The position numbers were made by a program, and so were the translations under genes. This document shows positions 8,027 to 16,767 of a stretch of 64,000 bases of DNA, piece by piece. Each line of letters begins with the position of its first letter. Within the stretch, counting starts at the first letter, position 1. Source of the DNA: Bacteroidales bacterium (GTDB lineage Bacteria; Bacteroidota; Bacteroidia; Bacteroidales; WCHB1-69); NCBI GenBank assembly GCA_024400875.1, contig JAKSMB010000002.1:62001-126000 (forward strand). Reading direction: 5' to 3'. The notes below the pieces were generated by a model. That model was not told the origin of the DNA and made no database searches. It saw nothing but the letters and a program-made list of their open reading frames with translations.

Positions 8027-8839
8027 TTATTTTGTAAACACCATGTTGAGACCGAAATATTCGTAGTGACAACGGGTCTTGTTTTTTGCTTTTTTCTGTT
8101 CTAAGTCAATCACATCCTGCATGTTGTGGTCGTTGTATTTGAATGGAAAATAGCGACGGATGTATTGAACGGAGTCGGAGTCTAATACGAAGGGGGTTTG
8201 GGCAAACGCCTCACGCCACTGTTTTTCACTGCGGATGTTTTCGTTGCCCATCAAGACTTCTTTTTTCAAAACATCATCATACACGGAAATGATACGTTTG
8301 CTGCCACGTTGCTTGTAAAGCATGGCACGTTTGATGAGGCAGCCGCCATTTTCTTCAATGAGAATGAGTTTGCCACCTTTTTTCAAAGCTTTGTAGAAGA
8401 TCTCAAGACCTTCGTGCAAAGGCTCGATGTGGTGCAAGGTGTCTTGCAAAATGATATAATCAAACTTCTCAACTGGAATGTTTTGATCGAAGACGTTGGC
8501 ATATTCGTAGTTGAATAAGCGAGTGTCTCCATATTGGTTCCAGTACTGCTTGCGTTGCTCGATCTGGTCGGCATAGAACTCCAATGTGGTCCCATAGGTG
8601 GGTTGGCCGTTCATTGCCAAATAGAGGCAGGTGGAACCATAACCACATCCGCAATCCCAGATGACGGGATTGCGGGATAGGTCTATGTGTTTATCTATAA
8701 AGTCTAAACGTTGTAGGAAGTAGGCTTTACGGAACTGTTGCTGTTGAATTGTTCCGTCCACCAACTTATAGTAAGGGTACAGCGACCTGTTTTGGTGTAG
8801 CTCCTCACATAGATGTTGATAGAATTCCTCTTTCTTCAT
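8027..8839 (-). CDS. Class I SAM-dependent methyltransferase
   Basis: 270 residues. Motif I is IWDCGCGYGST at about residues 60-70, followed by an acidic motif II region (GTTLEFYADQI) and FDYIILQDTLHHIEP, the motif IV/post-II block of small-molecule methyltransferases. KKGGKLILIEE is motif VI-like. The substrate cannot be told from sequence; the HHIEP pattern is common among UbiE/biosynthetic types and sugar or polyketide methyltransferases. The gene begins 9 bases after the typA stop and is followed by folB, so it is likely part of the same transcript. Confidence 0.8.
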   Translation of the reverse strand: MKKEEFYQHLCEELHQNRSLYPYYKLVDGTIQQQQFRKAYFLQRLDFIDKHIDLSRNPVIWDCGCGYGSTCLYLAMNGQPTYGTTLEFYADQIEQRKQYWNQYGDTRLFNYEYANVFDQNIPVEKFDYIILQDTLHHIEPLHEGLEIFYKALKKGGKLILIEENGGCLIKRAMLYKQRGSKRIISVYDDVLKKEVLMGNENIRSEKQWREAFAQTPFVLDSDSVQYIRRYFPFKYNDHNMQDVIDLEQKKAKNKTRCHYEYFGLNMVFTK

Positions 8840-8848
8840 AATGGAATC

Positions 8849-10666
8849 TTATTCAGCTGCGTCGGCACGCTTCTCAGCACGTTTACGTTCGGTTTCATCG
8901 AGGATGATCTTACGCAGACGTAAGGATACTGGTGTGATTTCCAGATATTCGTCCTTAGCGATGAATTCCATATATTGTTCCAAAGAATAACGAATTGGCG
9001 GAGCAAGTACCAACTTTTCGTCAGAACCAGCAGCACGCATGTTGGACAATTTCTTGGACTTGCATACATTGATGACCAAGTCTCCCTGACGGATATGTTC
9101 ACCAATAACTTGACCAGCATATACTTGTTCACCTGGTTCGATGAAGAAACGTCCGCGGTCTTGCAATTTGTTCACGGAGTATGCGTAAGCTTGACCTGTT
9201 TCCATTGCAATCAATGAACCTGCGTGACGGCCAGGGATTTCACCCTTCCAAGGTTCGAAGGCGATGAAACGGTGGGAAACGATGGCTTCACCTTCAGTGG
9301 CGGTGAGCAATTGGTTGCTCAAACCGATCAAACCACGTGATGGGATCTTGAAGGTCAAATGAACACGGTCGTTCAAGGTGTCCATCGACATCATCTCACC
9401 TTTGCGGCGGGCAACGTGGTCGATAACTCTACTGGACATCTCTTCTGGAACCAATACGGTAAGCTCTTCAATAGGCTCACATTTTTGACCATCAATTTCT
9501 TTGATAATAACTTGTGGTTGACCAACTTGCAATTCGTAACCTTCACGACGCATAGTCTCAATGAGGATGGAGAGGTGCAGAATACCACGACCAAACACAT
9601 TCATACGGTCTGGAGAGTCGGTCTCCTCAATACGCATAGCGAGGTTCTTTTCAAGTTCAGCGAAAAGACGATCGCGCAGGTGACGAGAGGTTACGTATTT
9701 ACCTTCTTTACCGAAGAATGGAGAGTTGTTGATCGTGAACAACATACTCATGGTTGGCTCGTCCACCTTGATAGGGGTGAGCTGTTCTGGATTTTCATAG
9801 TCTGCTACAGTGTCGCCAATTTCGAAGTTGTCGAGACCCAATACGGCGCAAAGTTCACCTGCCTCAACTGGCGTTTTGATTTTTTCTTTGCCAAGACCTT
9901 CAAATACGTAAAGTTCTTTAACTTTAGCTTGTTGAACGGTACCATCGCGTTTTACGAGAGATACGTTCTGGCCCCAGGCGATGCTACCACGTTTTACACG
10001 TCCTACGGCAATACGACCTACATAGGAGGAGTAGTCTAATGAGGAAATCATCATCTGAAGTGTACCCGGCTCAACCTTTGGAGCTGGAATGTGTTTAACG
10101 ATAGTGTCCAGCAGGTAGGAAATATCGTTGGTTGGATTTTGCCAATCTGGACCCATCCAGCCGTTTTTGGCAGAACCATACACGGTTGGGAAGTCGAGCT
10201 GTTCGTCGCTTGCACCTAAGTTGAACATCAATTCAAATACAGCCTCTTGTGCCAATTCAGGTTGACAGTTTGACTTGTCCACCTTGTTGATGACAACGAT
10301 AGGCTTGAGACCGAGCTCGATAGCCTTTTGGGTTACGAAACGGGTTTGAGGCATCGGACCTTCGAAAGCGTCCACCACCAGCAATACACCGTCAGCCATA
10401 TTCAGTACACGTTCAACCTCACCACCGAAGTCGCTGTGTCCCGGAGTATCAATAACGTTGATCTTTACATCTTTATAACGAACAGAGACGTTTTTGGAAA
10501 GGATTGTAATACCTCTTTCACGTTCCAAATCATTGTTGTCCAAAATCAAATCTTGAACTTGTTGGTTGTCTCTGAACAGATGAGATTGGTGTAAAATTCT
10601 ATCTACTAACGTTGTTTTACCGTGGTCAACGTGGGCGATGATTGCTATATTTCTGATTTCCTGCAT
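8849..10666 (-). CDS. typA: Ribosome-associated GTPase TypA/BipA
   Basis: 605 residues from ATG at 10666; an earlier in-frame TTG (10702) lies within the promoter's TTTG and is rejected. The GTP-binding domain shows AHVDHGKTT (G1), [13 protein letters not shown] (G3) and NKVD (G4). Two EF-G-like beta-barrel/alpha-beta domains and the TypA-specific C-terminal domain with [14 protein letters not shown] follow, the last being the decoding-centre-reaching loop. TypA is a translational GTPase that binds 70S ribosomes and helps subunit assembly, especially under stress and low temperature. First gene of a typA-methyltransferase-folB unit with a full consensus promoter. Confidence 0.97.
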   Translation of the reverse strand: MQEIRNIAIIAHVDHGKTTLVDRILHQSHLFRDNQQVQDLILDNNDLERERGITILSKNVSVRYKDVKINVIDTPGHSDFGGEVERVLNMADGVLLVVDAFEGPMPQTRFVTQKAIELGLKPIVVINKVDKSNCQPELAQEAVFELMFNLGASDEQLDFPTVYGSAKNGWMGPDWQNPTNDISYLLDTIVKHIPAPKVEPGTLQMMISSLDYSSYVGRIAVGRVKRGSIAWGQNVSLVKRDGTVQQAKVKELYVFEGLGKEKIKTPVEAGELCAVLGLDNFEIGDTVADYENPEQLTPIKVDEPTMSMLFTINNSPFFGKEGKYVTSRHLRDRLFAELEKNLAMRIEETDSPDRMNVFGRGILHLSILIETMRREGYELQVGQPQVIIKEIDGQKCEPIEELTVLVPEEMSSRVIDHVARRKGEMMSMDTLNDRVHLTFKIPSRGLIGLSNQLLTATEGEAIVSHRFIAFEPWKGEIPGRHAGSLIAMETGQAYAYSVNKLQDRGRFFIEPGEQVYAGQVIGEHIRQGDLVINVCKSKKLSNMRAAGSDEKLVLAPPIRYSLEQYMEFIAKDEYLEITPVSLRLRKIILDETERKRAEKRADAAE

Positions 10667-10691
10667 TTTATGAAATTTTCTTAAAAACTTG

Positions 10692-10723
10692 CAAAAATAC
10701 AAAAAAAAAGTAATAGTTCCAAA
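10692..10723 (-). promoter_or_regulatory. Promoter of typA with both -33 and -7 elements
   Basis: On the minus strand TTTG (10723-10720), a 20-base spacer and TATTTTTG (10699-10692) give a perfect match to the Bacteroidota sigma-ABfr consensus. It is 25 bases from the typA ATG. Confidence 0.85.
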
Positions 10724-10767
10724 ATGGAAAGTGGGGCTGGACTAATGCCGATAGGAAATTGTATAAG

Positions 10768-11016
10768 TTAACGACGAAGCCAAATGATGCTTTCGCCATC
10801 GTTGCCGAAACGTGCACTAACCTCTTGAATTCTAGGTGCGTGCAAACGATGACGTACGGCCTCTTGCAACGCAGTCCCATTGTTGTAACCATGTATTACG
10901 ATGATTTTCTCCGTGGTTTTGGGAGCACTGGCTATAAAGGCGCGCAGCCGTTGCAGCGCTTCTTCAACATAAAGCCCGTGAAGGTTGATGGTTAAGGTGT
11001 TGCTTTGTTTTGCCAT
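10768..11016 (-). CDS. Small stand-alone Smr-domain protein
   Basis: 82 residues from ATG at 11016 (an upstream TTG lies in the promoter). The whole protein is one Smr domain: INLHGLYVEEAL, the IIVIHGYNNGT block, a short alpha segment and ESIIWL at the end, matching the C-terminal domain of MutS2. Smr domains bind and cut branched DNA or, in other contexts, act as endoribonucleases. The LDxH motif of active nucleases is replaced by INLHGL, which keeps the His. Stand-alone Smr proteins occur in many bacteria with unknown roles. It is transcribed on its own, divergent from the M16 protease gene. Confidence 0.8.
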   Translation of the reverse strand: MAKQSNTLTINLHGLYVEEALQRLRAFIASAPKTTEKIIVIHGYNNGTALQEAVRHRLHAPRIQEVSARFGNDGESIIWLRR

Positions 11017-11025
11017 AATTAGCTG

Positions 11026-11033
11026 CAAAAATA
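11026..11033 (-). promoter_or_regulatory. -7 promoter element of the Smr gene
   Basis: TATTTTTG followed by C on the minus strand, 9 bases before the ATG at 11016; leader of only a few bases. Confidence 0.6.
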
Positions 11034-11066
11034 CAAAAAAATAGCGCGTTTGACCGTCCTATTTTG

Positions 11067-11074
11067 TATATTTG
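11067..11074 (+). promoter_or_regulatory. -7 promoter element of the large M16 protease gene
   Basis: TATATTTG followed by C, 35 bases before the ATG at 11110, divergent from the Smr promoter about 40 bases away. Confidence 0.65.
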
Positions 11075-11109
11075 CATTTCTCACAATATTCAAATAATTT
11101 ATTCTTATA

Positions 11110-14013
11110 ATGAAAAAAATTACACTATTATCAATTTGCTTGTTGCTGGTTGCCTTCTTGTCGGCCCAGAAAAGCCAAATTAAGACAGTAACCCTCGCCA
11201 ATGGTATGAATGTGGTTCTTTGTGAAGACCATTCCGAACCACGTGTCTGGGGCGCTGTGTGTGTACACGCTGGCGCTAAAAACGACCCTCTGGATAATAC
11301 CGGTATGGCCCACTATCTCGAACACATCATGTTTAAAGGTACCGATAAGATAGGTACCATCGATTGGCCCTCCGAAAAAGTTTATCTCGACAGCATCACC
11401 CTCATGTACGACATCCTTCATGATGTTACAGATGTTGACAAAAGAAATGAGATTCTTTTGAAGATCAACGATCTCAACAACAAAGCTACCAATTACGCTA
11501 TCCCTAATGAGGTAGATGTTATTTTAGGTAAAATGGGTGGCGAAGGCGTCAATGCTTTTACTTCTAATGACGTAACCGTTTATTTGAATTCTTTTCCGAC
11601 AAATCAAATGGAAAAATGGTTGAACGTATATACCGAACGTTTCCGTAACCCGATTTTCCGTTTGTTCCAAAGCGAGTTGGAGGCCGTTTACGAAGAATAT
11701 AATATGTATCAAGATCAGCCGATTTCCTCTTTTATGGAAGATGCATTGGCAACCGCTTACGGTGAACACCCTTACGGCCGCCCTGTCATTGGTTATCAGA
11801 AACATCTGAAAAACCCGCAAACGTCGGCTATGCAGAAGTTCTTCAATACCTATTACCACCCATGCAATATGACGCTGGTGCTGGTGGGCGACTTCTCTGC
11901 TTCCAGCATCCGACCTTTGTTGGATAATACAATCGGAAAATTGCATAACGAGGGTGATGGTGTGGACAAGACACTTGCTTATCGCACCGAACGTATGAAT
12001 ACGGATTTGAATATGGATGTGAAACCTTTCGAAGGAAAACAGGTGGTGAACGTTAAGGAAACTCCTATCAAGATGGGCGTTATGGGCTTCCAAACCTGCG
12101 GATCCAAAGATCCCGAAGCTTTCTATCTCGATATCATGAGCGCGCTCCTGAATAATGACTCCGGAACCGGTTTGCTTGATCGTTTGAATAACGAAAATAA
12201 AGTGATGGAAGCGTCGGCTTTCAACTACGGCATGCTCGAAAAAGGGCTGTTCGCTTTCTTCTATGTACCCAAACTGATCGGACAGTCGCACGAACAGGCT
12301 GAGGATCTTATTCTGGCAGCTGTTGATTCACTGCGCAAGGGCCACTTCAGCGACGATCTCTTTGAAGCTGTGAAGATGGAATGCCTGAAGGACTTTCTGT
12401 CAAGCACGGAGTCGCTGCACGATAAGTTCAACACCATACTGGATATGGTTATGAGCAAGCAGATGCCTGAGGAACTGGCTGCTCGTGAACAGAAAATCCG
12501 TAATCTTACAAAACAAGATATTGTCAACTTGGCCAAGAAGTATTTTGGCGACAATATGTTGATGTTCCGCTCCAGCATGGGTGTCAAACAACATGAAAAA
12601 CTTGAGAAACCGAACTGGAAGCCGGTGGTGGCTCAAAATACCGAAGCAAAATCGGATTATGCAAAGTCTATCGAAGATATGCCGGTGGCTTCAATTACCC
12701 CTCAAGTGATTAACTTTGAAGAAAAAGTGAGCATCGTCCCAGTAAACGAAAGCTTTAACTTGTATGGCACAAAAAATCCATGCAACGACATGTTCTCTAT
12801 GGATGTTGTGTTCAACTACGGTTCTCTTCGCGATCGTAATTTCGATAATGCAATTGAATATGTGTCTATGCAGGGAACCAAAGATAATTCTTTTGAGGCT
12901 TTCCAACTGGCATTGCAACGCTTAGGTGCTTCTATGTCAATGTATGCCACTGGTGATGAACTGCATGTTTCCATTTCAGGATTTGATAAGGATATGGAAC
13001 AGATTCTCAACCTCTGTCGCGAGAAAATTTACAGCCCTGCCAATGACGAATCCAAATTGCTGAAAATCATTGACAATAAGGCCAGCGAGGCTTCTATGAC
13101 AAAGAATGATGCCTCTGAATGGGGTAGAGCATTGTACTATTACGCGATTTATGGGGCCAATTCTCCTAAACTGATGGATCCTTCATTAAAAGAGGTGAAA
13201 AAATATACGGGAGATGTGTTGTTGCAATCGTTTGCTCGCGCCCTCGAGTACGACGGCTCGGTGACCTATGTGGGCAACTTGAACTATAAGGATGTGGCCA
13301 AACTGTTGAGCAAAACGATTTTAACTACTTCTCAGGCAAAACAGGGTGAAAAGAACATCCGTCCAGTGGAAAACTACGATACGCCAACCTTGTTCTTGGT
13401 TTCCAACAAACATTTCTTGCAAAGCAACATTTATTATTATGTGCCGGGCAACCCTTTGGAGGATGAGAAGTCACGTGTGCGCTGCGATGCGTATAACGAG
13501 TATATGGGTGGTGGTATGGCTGGCGTCATCTTCCAAGAGATTCGCGAACTCCGCTCCTTGGGCTATACCGCTTACGCCGCTTATTCCTACGATGAACTGA
13601 ACCGCCGTCCCGGTTTCTTGATGGGTTTCCTGGGTACTCAATCGGATAAAACCAATGAGGGTTGCGATGCCATGAGCGAGCTGATGATAAAGTTTCCTGC
13701 TAAGCCTGAAAAATTCGATATGGCAAAAACTTCTCTGTTGAAGAAAATGGAATTGGATTACATAAACTTCCGTGATCTTCCTGCTACAGTGAAGAATTGG
13801 ATGGAACAAGGTTATACTTCGGACCCGAGAGTGGAACGTATGGCTATTCTGAACAACATCACGATGCAAGATGTGGAGAAATTCCATAAAGCCAACATTG
13901 CCGAGCGTCCTATGATTATCACGGTGGCTGGCGATAAGAGCAGAATCAATATGGATGAGCTCGGAAAGACTTATAAGATTGTCAATCTGAAGTATAAGGA
14001 TATCTTTAGATAG
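11110..14013 (+). CDS. Secreted M16 family zinc metalloprotease (large, two-half form)
   Basis: 967 residues with a signal peptide (MKKITLLSIC...FLSAQ). The inverted zinc motif HYLEH is at residues 68-72 (DNTGMAHYLEHIMFKG), and the third zinc ligand lies in the ELEAVYEEY segment about 75 residues on. The C-terminal half has the inactive M16 fold with the GGGMAGVIFQEIRELRSLGY substrate-clamping block. The size fits the insulinase/pitrilysin-like clam-shell, which degrades peptides of limited size. The signal peptide places it in the periplasm or beyond. It is a single-gene unit closed by a strong hairpin at 14118-14150. Confidence 0.93.
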   Translation: MKKITLLSICLLLVAFLSAQKSQIKTVTLANGMNVVLCEDHSEPRVWGAVCVHAGAKNDPLDNTGMAHYLEHIMFKGTDKIGTIDWPSEKVYLDSITLMYDILHDVTDVDKRNEILLKINDLNNKATNYAIPNEVDVILGKMGGEGVNAFTSNDVTVYLNSFPTNQMEKWLNVYTERFRNPIFRLFQSELEAVYEEYNMYQDQPISSFMEDALATAYGEHPYGRPVIGYQKHLKNPQTSAMQKFFNTYYHPCNMTLVLVGDFSASSIRPLLDNTIGKLHNEGDGVDKTLAYRTERMNTDLNMDVKPFEGKQVVNVKETPIKMGVMGFQTCGSKDPEAFYLDIMSALLNNDSGTGLLDRLNNENKVMEASAFNYGMLEKGLFAFFYVPKLIGQSHEQAEDLILAAVDSLRKGHFSDDLFEAVKMECLKDFLSSTESLHDKFNTILDMVMSKQMPEELAAREQKIRNLTKQDIVNLAKKYFGDNMLMFRSSMGVKQHEKLEKPNWKPVVAQNTEAKSDYAKSIEDMPVASITPQVINFEEKVSIVPVNESFNLYGTKNPCNDMFSMDVVFNYGSLRDRNFDNAIEYVSMQGTKDNSFEAFQLALQRLGASMSMYATGDELHVSISGFDKDMEQILNLCREKIYSPANDESKLLKIIDNKASEASMTKNDASEWGRALYYYAIYGANSPKLMDPSLKEVKKYTGDVLLQSFARALEYDGSVTYVGNLNYKDVAKLLSKTILTTSQAKQGEKNIRPVENYDTPTLFLVSNKHFLQSNIYYYVPGNPLEDEKSRVRCDAYNEYMGGGMAGVIFQEIRELRSLGYTAYAAYSYDELNRRPGFLMGFLGTQSDKTNEGCDAMSELMIKFPAKPEKFDMAKTSLLKKMELDYINFRDLPATVKNWMEQGYTSDPRVERMAILNNITMQDVEKFHKANIAERPMIITVAGDKSRINMDELGKTYKIVNLKYKDIFR

Positions 14014-14117
14014 TCTATTTGGGCGGCCCGGCACCGCCGTTGTGCCGGTAATGCGCAACGACACGTTCCGATAAAACCGGCGGATGCCGTCACGCTTTCC
14101 ACCCTAACTTCGCGCCA

Positions 14118-14157
14118 CGGGTGCGTGCTTATACGTATGGCACGCACCCGTTTTTTT
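14118..14157 (+). terminator. Intrinsic terminator after the M16 protease gene
   Basis: Perfect 11-base stem CGGGTGCGTGC (14118-14128) with GCACGCACCCG (14140-14150), then seven T. The loop TTATACGTATG is itself nearly palindromic. Confidence 0.92.
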
Positions 14158-14269
14158 ATGTTGCCGTCCTATTATTACCTGACAGGCCGGCGCTCGTAAA
14201 TGGGTTTCAATCGTTGCCGCAATATGCCTTGCTTCCCATCGCCGCTCGTTTGTGCGCCACCACGGCATG

Positions 14270-14303
14270 AAAAAACCGACCACCCGGAATCGGATAGTCG
14301 GCC
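14270..14303 (-). terminator. Intrinsic terminator of mreB
   Basis: Read on the minus strand, GCCGAC-type stem (CCGAC, 14301-14297) pairs with GTCGG (14280-14276), followed by TTTTTT. It lies 30 bases past the mreB stop and ends the transcript, so mreC and mreD are not co-transcribed. Confidence 0.75.
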
Positions 14304-14332
14304 TCAATTATAAAAAAGACTTGATTCAGTTG

Positions 14333-15355
14333 TTATTTCATCAGGAATGGGAACTTGTCGAAGTTCTTAAGTGCGATAGCTGTACCACGAGCAACTGCTT
14401 TCAAAGGATCTTCAGCTACGTGAACCTTAAGTGTGGTTTTCTTGCTGATACGTTTGTCGAGACCACGAAGCAGTGAACCACCACCGGCAAGATAGATACC
14501 TGTTTTGTAAATATCTGCAGAAAGCTCAGGCTGTGTTTTTTCCAAAGCGTTGATGACAGCTGTTTCAATCAAAGAGATGGAAGCGTCTAATGCGTGAGCG
14601 ATTTCGCGGTAGCTAACCTTGACAGCCTTTGGAATACCTTCCACGAGGTCGCGGCCGTATACTTCGTAATCTACTGGAGGGTTTTCCAGGTCTTCTACTG
14701 CAGCACCAACGTTGATCTTGATTTGTTCTGCGGTAGCCACACCGATAGCGATGTTGTGGGTACGACGCATATAGTCGATGATGTCGGCGTTGAAACGGTC
14801 GCCGGCGATCTTAACGGAAGTGCTGGTTGTAATACCACCGAGGGCGATGACAGCGATTTCGCTGGTACCACCACCGATGTCGATTACCATATTACCATTG
14901 GCATCGAGTACGTCAATGCCGATACCGATAGCAGCAGCCATAGGCTCGTGAATCATTCTTACTTCTTTAGCACCAGCTTGTTCTGCGGAGTCGCGTACTG
15001 CACGCTCCTCAACTTCAGTAATGCCAGAAGGAATACAGATAACCATCTTGAGTGCTGGAGGGAAAATGTAACCCTTGGAGCCAGTCATCTTGATGAATTC
15101 GCGCAACATCAACTCTGTTGCTTGGAAGTTTGCGATAACGCCGTCACGAAGAGGACGTTCTGTGCATATGTTGTTTGGACAACGGCCTTCCATCATCAAC
15201 GCCTTCTTACCAACCGCTTTCACTGATTTGGTCTTTTGGTCAAAGGCAATAATGGATGGCTCATCAACCACCACCTGATTGTTGTGCAAAATCACGGTGT
15301 TGGCAGTGCCCAAGTCAATAGCAAGTTCTTTTGTAAATGCCGAAAATAGACCCAT
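14333..15355 (-). CDS. mreB: Rod shape-determining actin homologue MreB
   Basis: 340 residues, normal length. The actin-type ATPase blocks are visible: AIDLGTANT (phosphate 1), MVIDIGGGTSEIAVI (phosphate 2) and YLAGGGSLLRGLDKRI (adenosine), and HEPMAAAIG marks the family. MreB polymerises under the inner membrane and guides lateral cell-wall synthesis, so the organism is probably rod-shaped. It is transcribed alone; in many Bacteroidota mreB is followed by mreC, mreD, pbp2 and rodA, but here a terminator and the convergent M16 gene follow. Confidence 0.97.
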   Translation of the reverse strand: MGLFSAFTKELAIDLGTANTVILHNNQVVVDEPSIIAFDQKTKSVKAVGKKALMMEGRCPNNICTERPLRDGVIANFQATELMLREFIKMTGSKGYIFPPALKMVICIPSGITEVEERAVRDSAEQAGAKEVRMIHEPMAAAIGIGIDVLDANGNMVIDIGGGTSEIAVIALGGITTSTSVKIAGDRFNADIIDYMRRTHNIAIGVATAEQIKINVGAAVEDLENPPVDYEVYGRDLVEGIPKAVKVSYREIAHALDASISLIETAVINALEKTQPELSADIYKTGIYLAGGGSLLRGLDKRISKKTTLKVHVAEDPLKAVARGTAIALKNFDKFPFLMK

Positions 15356-15376
15356 TTAATGTAAAATTTAAGTTTG

Positions 15377-15384
15377 CAAAGATA
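15377..15384 (-). promoter_or_regulatory. -7 promoter element of mreB
   Basis: TATCTTTG followed by C on the minus strand, 21 bases before the mreB ATG. Confidence 0.7.
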
Positions 15385-15439
15385 CAAAAAATCAAACTCT
15401 TTTTACGGAGGTTTCTTAATAAAGTTACATCATTTTTTG

Positions 15440-15447
15440 TACTTTTG
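15440..15447 (+). promoter_or_regulatory. -7 promoter element of the SPOR gene
   Basis: TACTTTTG followed by C, 14 bases before the ATG at 15462; divergent from mreB. Confidence 0.65.
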
Positions 15448-15461
15448 CAGAAAATATTTTT

Positions 15462-15854
15462 ATGAGGAATTTTTACTTGACCATATTATTGATATTCCTT
15501 GGATTGGCAGCTTTTGCTCAGCAAAATGTCCGCTATGATGTGGAGCCGATTGTGCAAACAATTCAGGAAGATTATATCAAAACTTGGAATAAAATAGGCG
15601 AAGTGAATGGCTATAGGATACAAATCCTCGCTATCACGGGAGCAAACTCCCGCACAACGGCTGAAAATGAGAGATCCGTTTTTGCTGCAAGATATCCGGA
15701 GACTCCATCTTTCCTCTCTTATGCCGAACCCTACTTCAGAGTCCGTGTAGGCAACTTCGCTACACGCTTGGAAGCTTACAAGACTTTGCTCGACATTCAG
15801 GAAAACTATCCTAATGCCTATATCGTTCCCGATAAAATCACTTATATAGAATAA
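15462..15854 (+). CDS. Exported SPOR-domain protein
   Basis: 130 residues with a signal peptide (MRNFYLTILL...AAFAQ) and a single C-terminal SPOR domain at about 48-128: YRIQILAITGANSR at the start, YFRVRVGNFATRLEA in the middle and a final YIVPDKI strand. SPOR domains bind denuded peptidoglycan at division sites. It lies next to divergent mreB and 11 bases upstream of folD, with which it is probably co-transcribed. Its exact role is unknown; cell-envelope maintenance is likely. Confidence 0.82.
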   Translation: MRNFYLTILLIFLGLAAFAQQNVRYDVEPIVQTIQEDYIKTWNKIGEVNGYRIQILAITGANSRTTAENERSVFAARYPETPSFLSYAEPYFRVRVGNFATRLEAYKTLLDIQENYPNAYIVPDKITYIE

Positions 15855-15865
15855 TAGTATCATTT

Positions 15866-16738
15866 ATGAAGATAATCGATGGTAAGGCTTGTGCCCAACA
15901 GATAAAAAATCAAATTGCAAAAGAGGTTGAAAAGATAAATGCCATCGGTTTTCGTGTACCGAAAATGGCGATTATGCTCGTGGGCGATCGCGCCGACAGC
16001 GTATCGTATGTGCGTAGCAAGGAGAAAACCTGCAAGTCTTTGGGCATGGATTGCGATACCTATATTTTTCCTGAAAATACGCCGGAACAGGAGGTTATGG
16101 ATTTGATATCTCGCTTGAATCAGGACTGTAATGTCGATGCAATGCTGATCCAGCTCCCATTACCTGCCCATTACGATAGTGCTAAGATTCTGGATTCCAT
16201 CGATTATCGAAAAGATGCAGATGGGTTACATCTGATGAATGTTGGCCTGCTGCATTTGGGCGAACCGTATGTGATGCCTTGCACTCCTAAGGGAATTATG
16301 AGCCTTTTGGAAACCAATGGGATCGAAGTCGCTGGCAAGCATGCGGTGGTCATTGGCAGAAGTCAGCTCGTAGGTGAGCCAACTGCCCAGCTGCTCATCC
16401 GTCAGAATGCAACGGTTACACTTTGCCATTCGCACACCAACAACCTATCGCAAATCACCCGTATCGCTGATATCGTGATTACTGCTGCGGGTTCGCCAAA
16501 TCTTCTGAAGGCTGAAGATTTCAAGGAGGGTGCCATATTGATAGATGTGGCCATCAATCGCACAGATGATGGTTTGGAGGGCGATGTGTATAGCCCTCGC
16601 ACACGTGAGGCTTTGGAGCAGCGACTGTCTGCCGCCACGCCTGTGCCCGGTGGCGTAGGCCCGATGACCATCGCTATGTTGATGCAGAATGTATTAGATA
16701 TGTATAAGATAAAAAACAAAAAAAGCCTTGACTTCTAA
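15866..16738 (+). CDS. folD: Methylenetetrahydrofolate dehydrogenase / methenyltetrahydrofolate cyclohydrolase
   Basis: 290 residues, full length. FolD interconverts 5,10-methylene-, methenyl- and 10-formyl-tetrahydrofolate with NADP in the cytoplasm. The catalytic SYVRSKEKTC block carries the Tyr and Lys pair; QLPLPAH is the second signature and VVIGRSQLVGEP the NADP-binding loop; PVPGGVGPMTIAMLM ends the domain. It follows the SPOR gene by 11 bases. The stop codon (16736-16738) lies inside the loop of the terminator hairpin, so termination and translation end at the same place. Confidence 0.97.
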   Translation: MKIIDGKACAQQIKNQIAKEVEKINAIGFRVPKMAIMLVGDRADSVSYVRSKEKTCKSLGMDCDTYIFPENTPEQEVMDLISRLNQDCNVDAMLIQLPLPAHYDSAKILDSIDYRKDADGLHLMNVGLLHLGEPYVMPCTPKGIMSLLETNGIEVAGKHAVVIGRSQLVGEPTAQLLIRQNATVTLCHSHTNNLSQITRIADIVITAAGSPNLLKAEDFKEGAILIDVAINRTDDGLEGDVYSPRTREALEQRLSAATPVPGGVGPMTIAMLMQNVLDMYKIKNKKSLDF

Positions 16739-16756
16739 GCCAAGGCTTTTGTTTTT
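16717..16756. terminator. Bidirectional terminator between folD and the M64 gene
   Basis: Stem AAAAGCCTTG (16721-16730) with CAAGGCTTTT (16741-16750), A-rich before and GTTTTT after. The loop contains the folD stop codon. It serves folD on the plus strand and, by its A tract, the M64 gene on the minus strand. Confidence 0.88.
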
Positions 16757-16767
16757 CTCGTAGACTT

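Larger units (their letters stand above)
14014..14332. other. GC-rich intergenic spacer with three hairpins
   Basis: 319 bases between convergent genes (M16 protease and mreB). The segment is visibly richer in G and C than its surroundings. It holds an inverted repeat CCGGCAC/GTGCCGG (14028-14048, no T run), the terminator of the M16 gene, and the mreB terminator. The 110 bases between the terminators (14158-14267) show no convincing gene; a 67-codon minus-strand frame crossing all of these hairpins is not credible. Confidence 0.7.

Noticed and set aside
14104-14307. A 67-codon minus-strand frame in the GC-rich spacer
   Set aside because: It spans two terminator hairpins and has a composition set by the hairpin arms; no family features.
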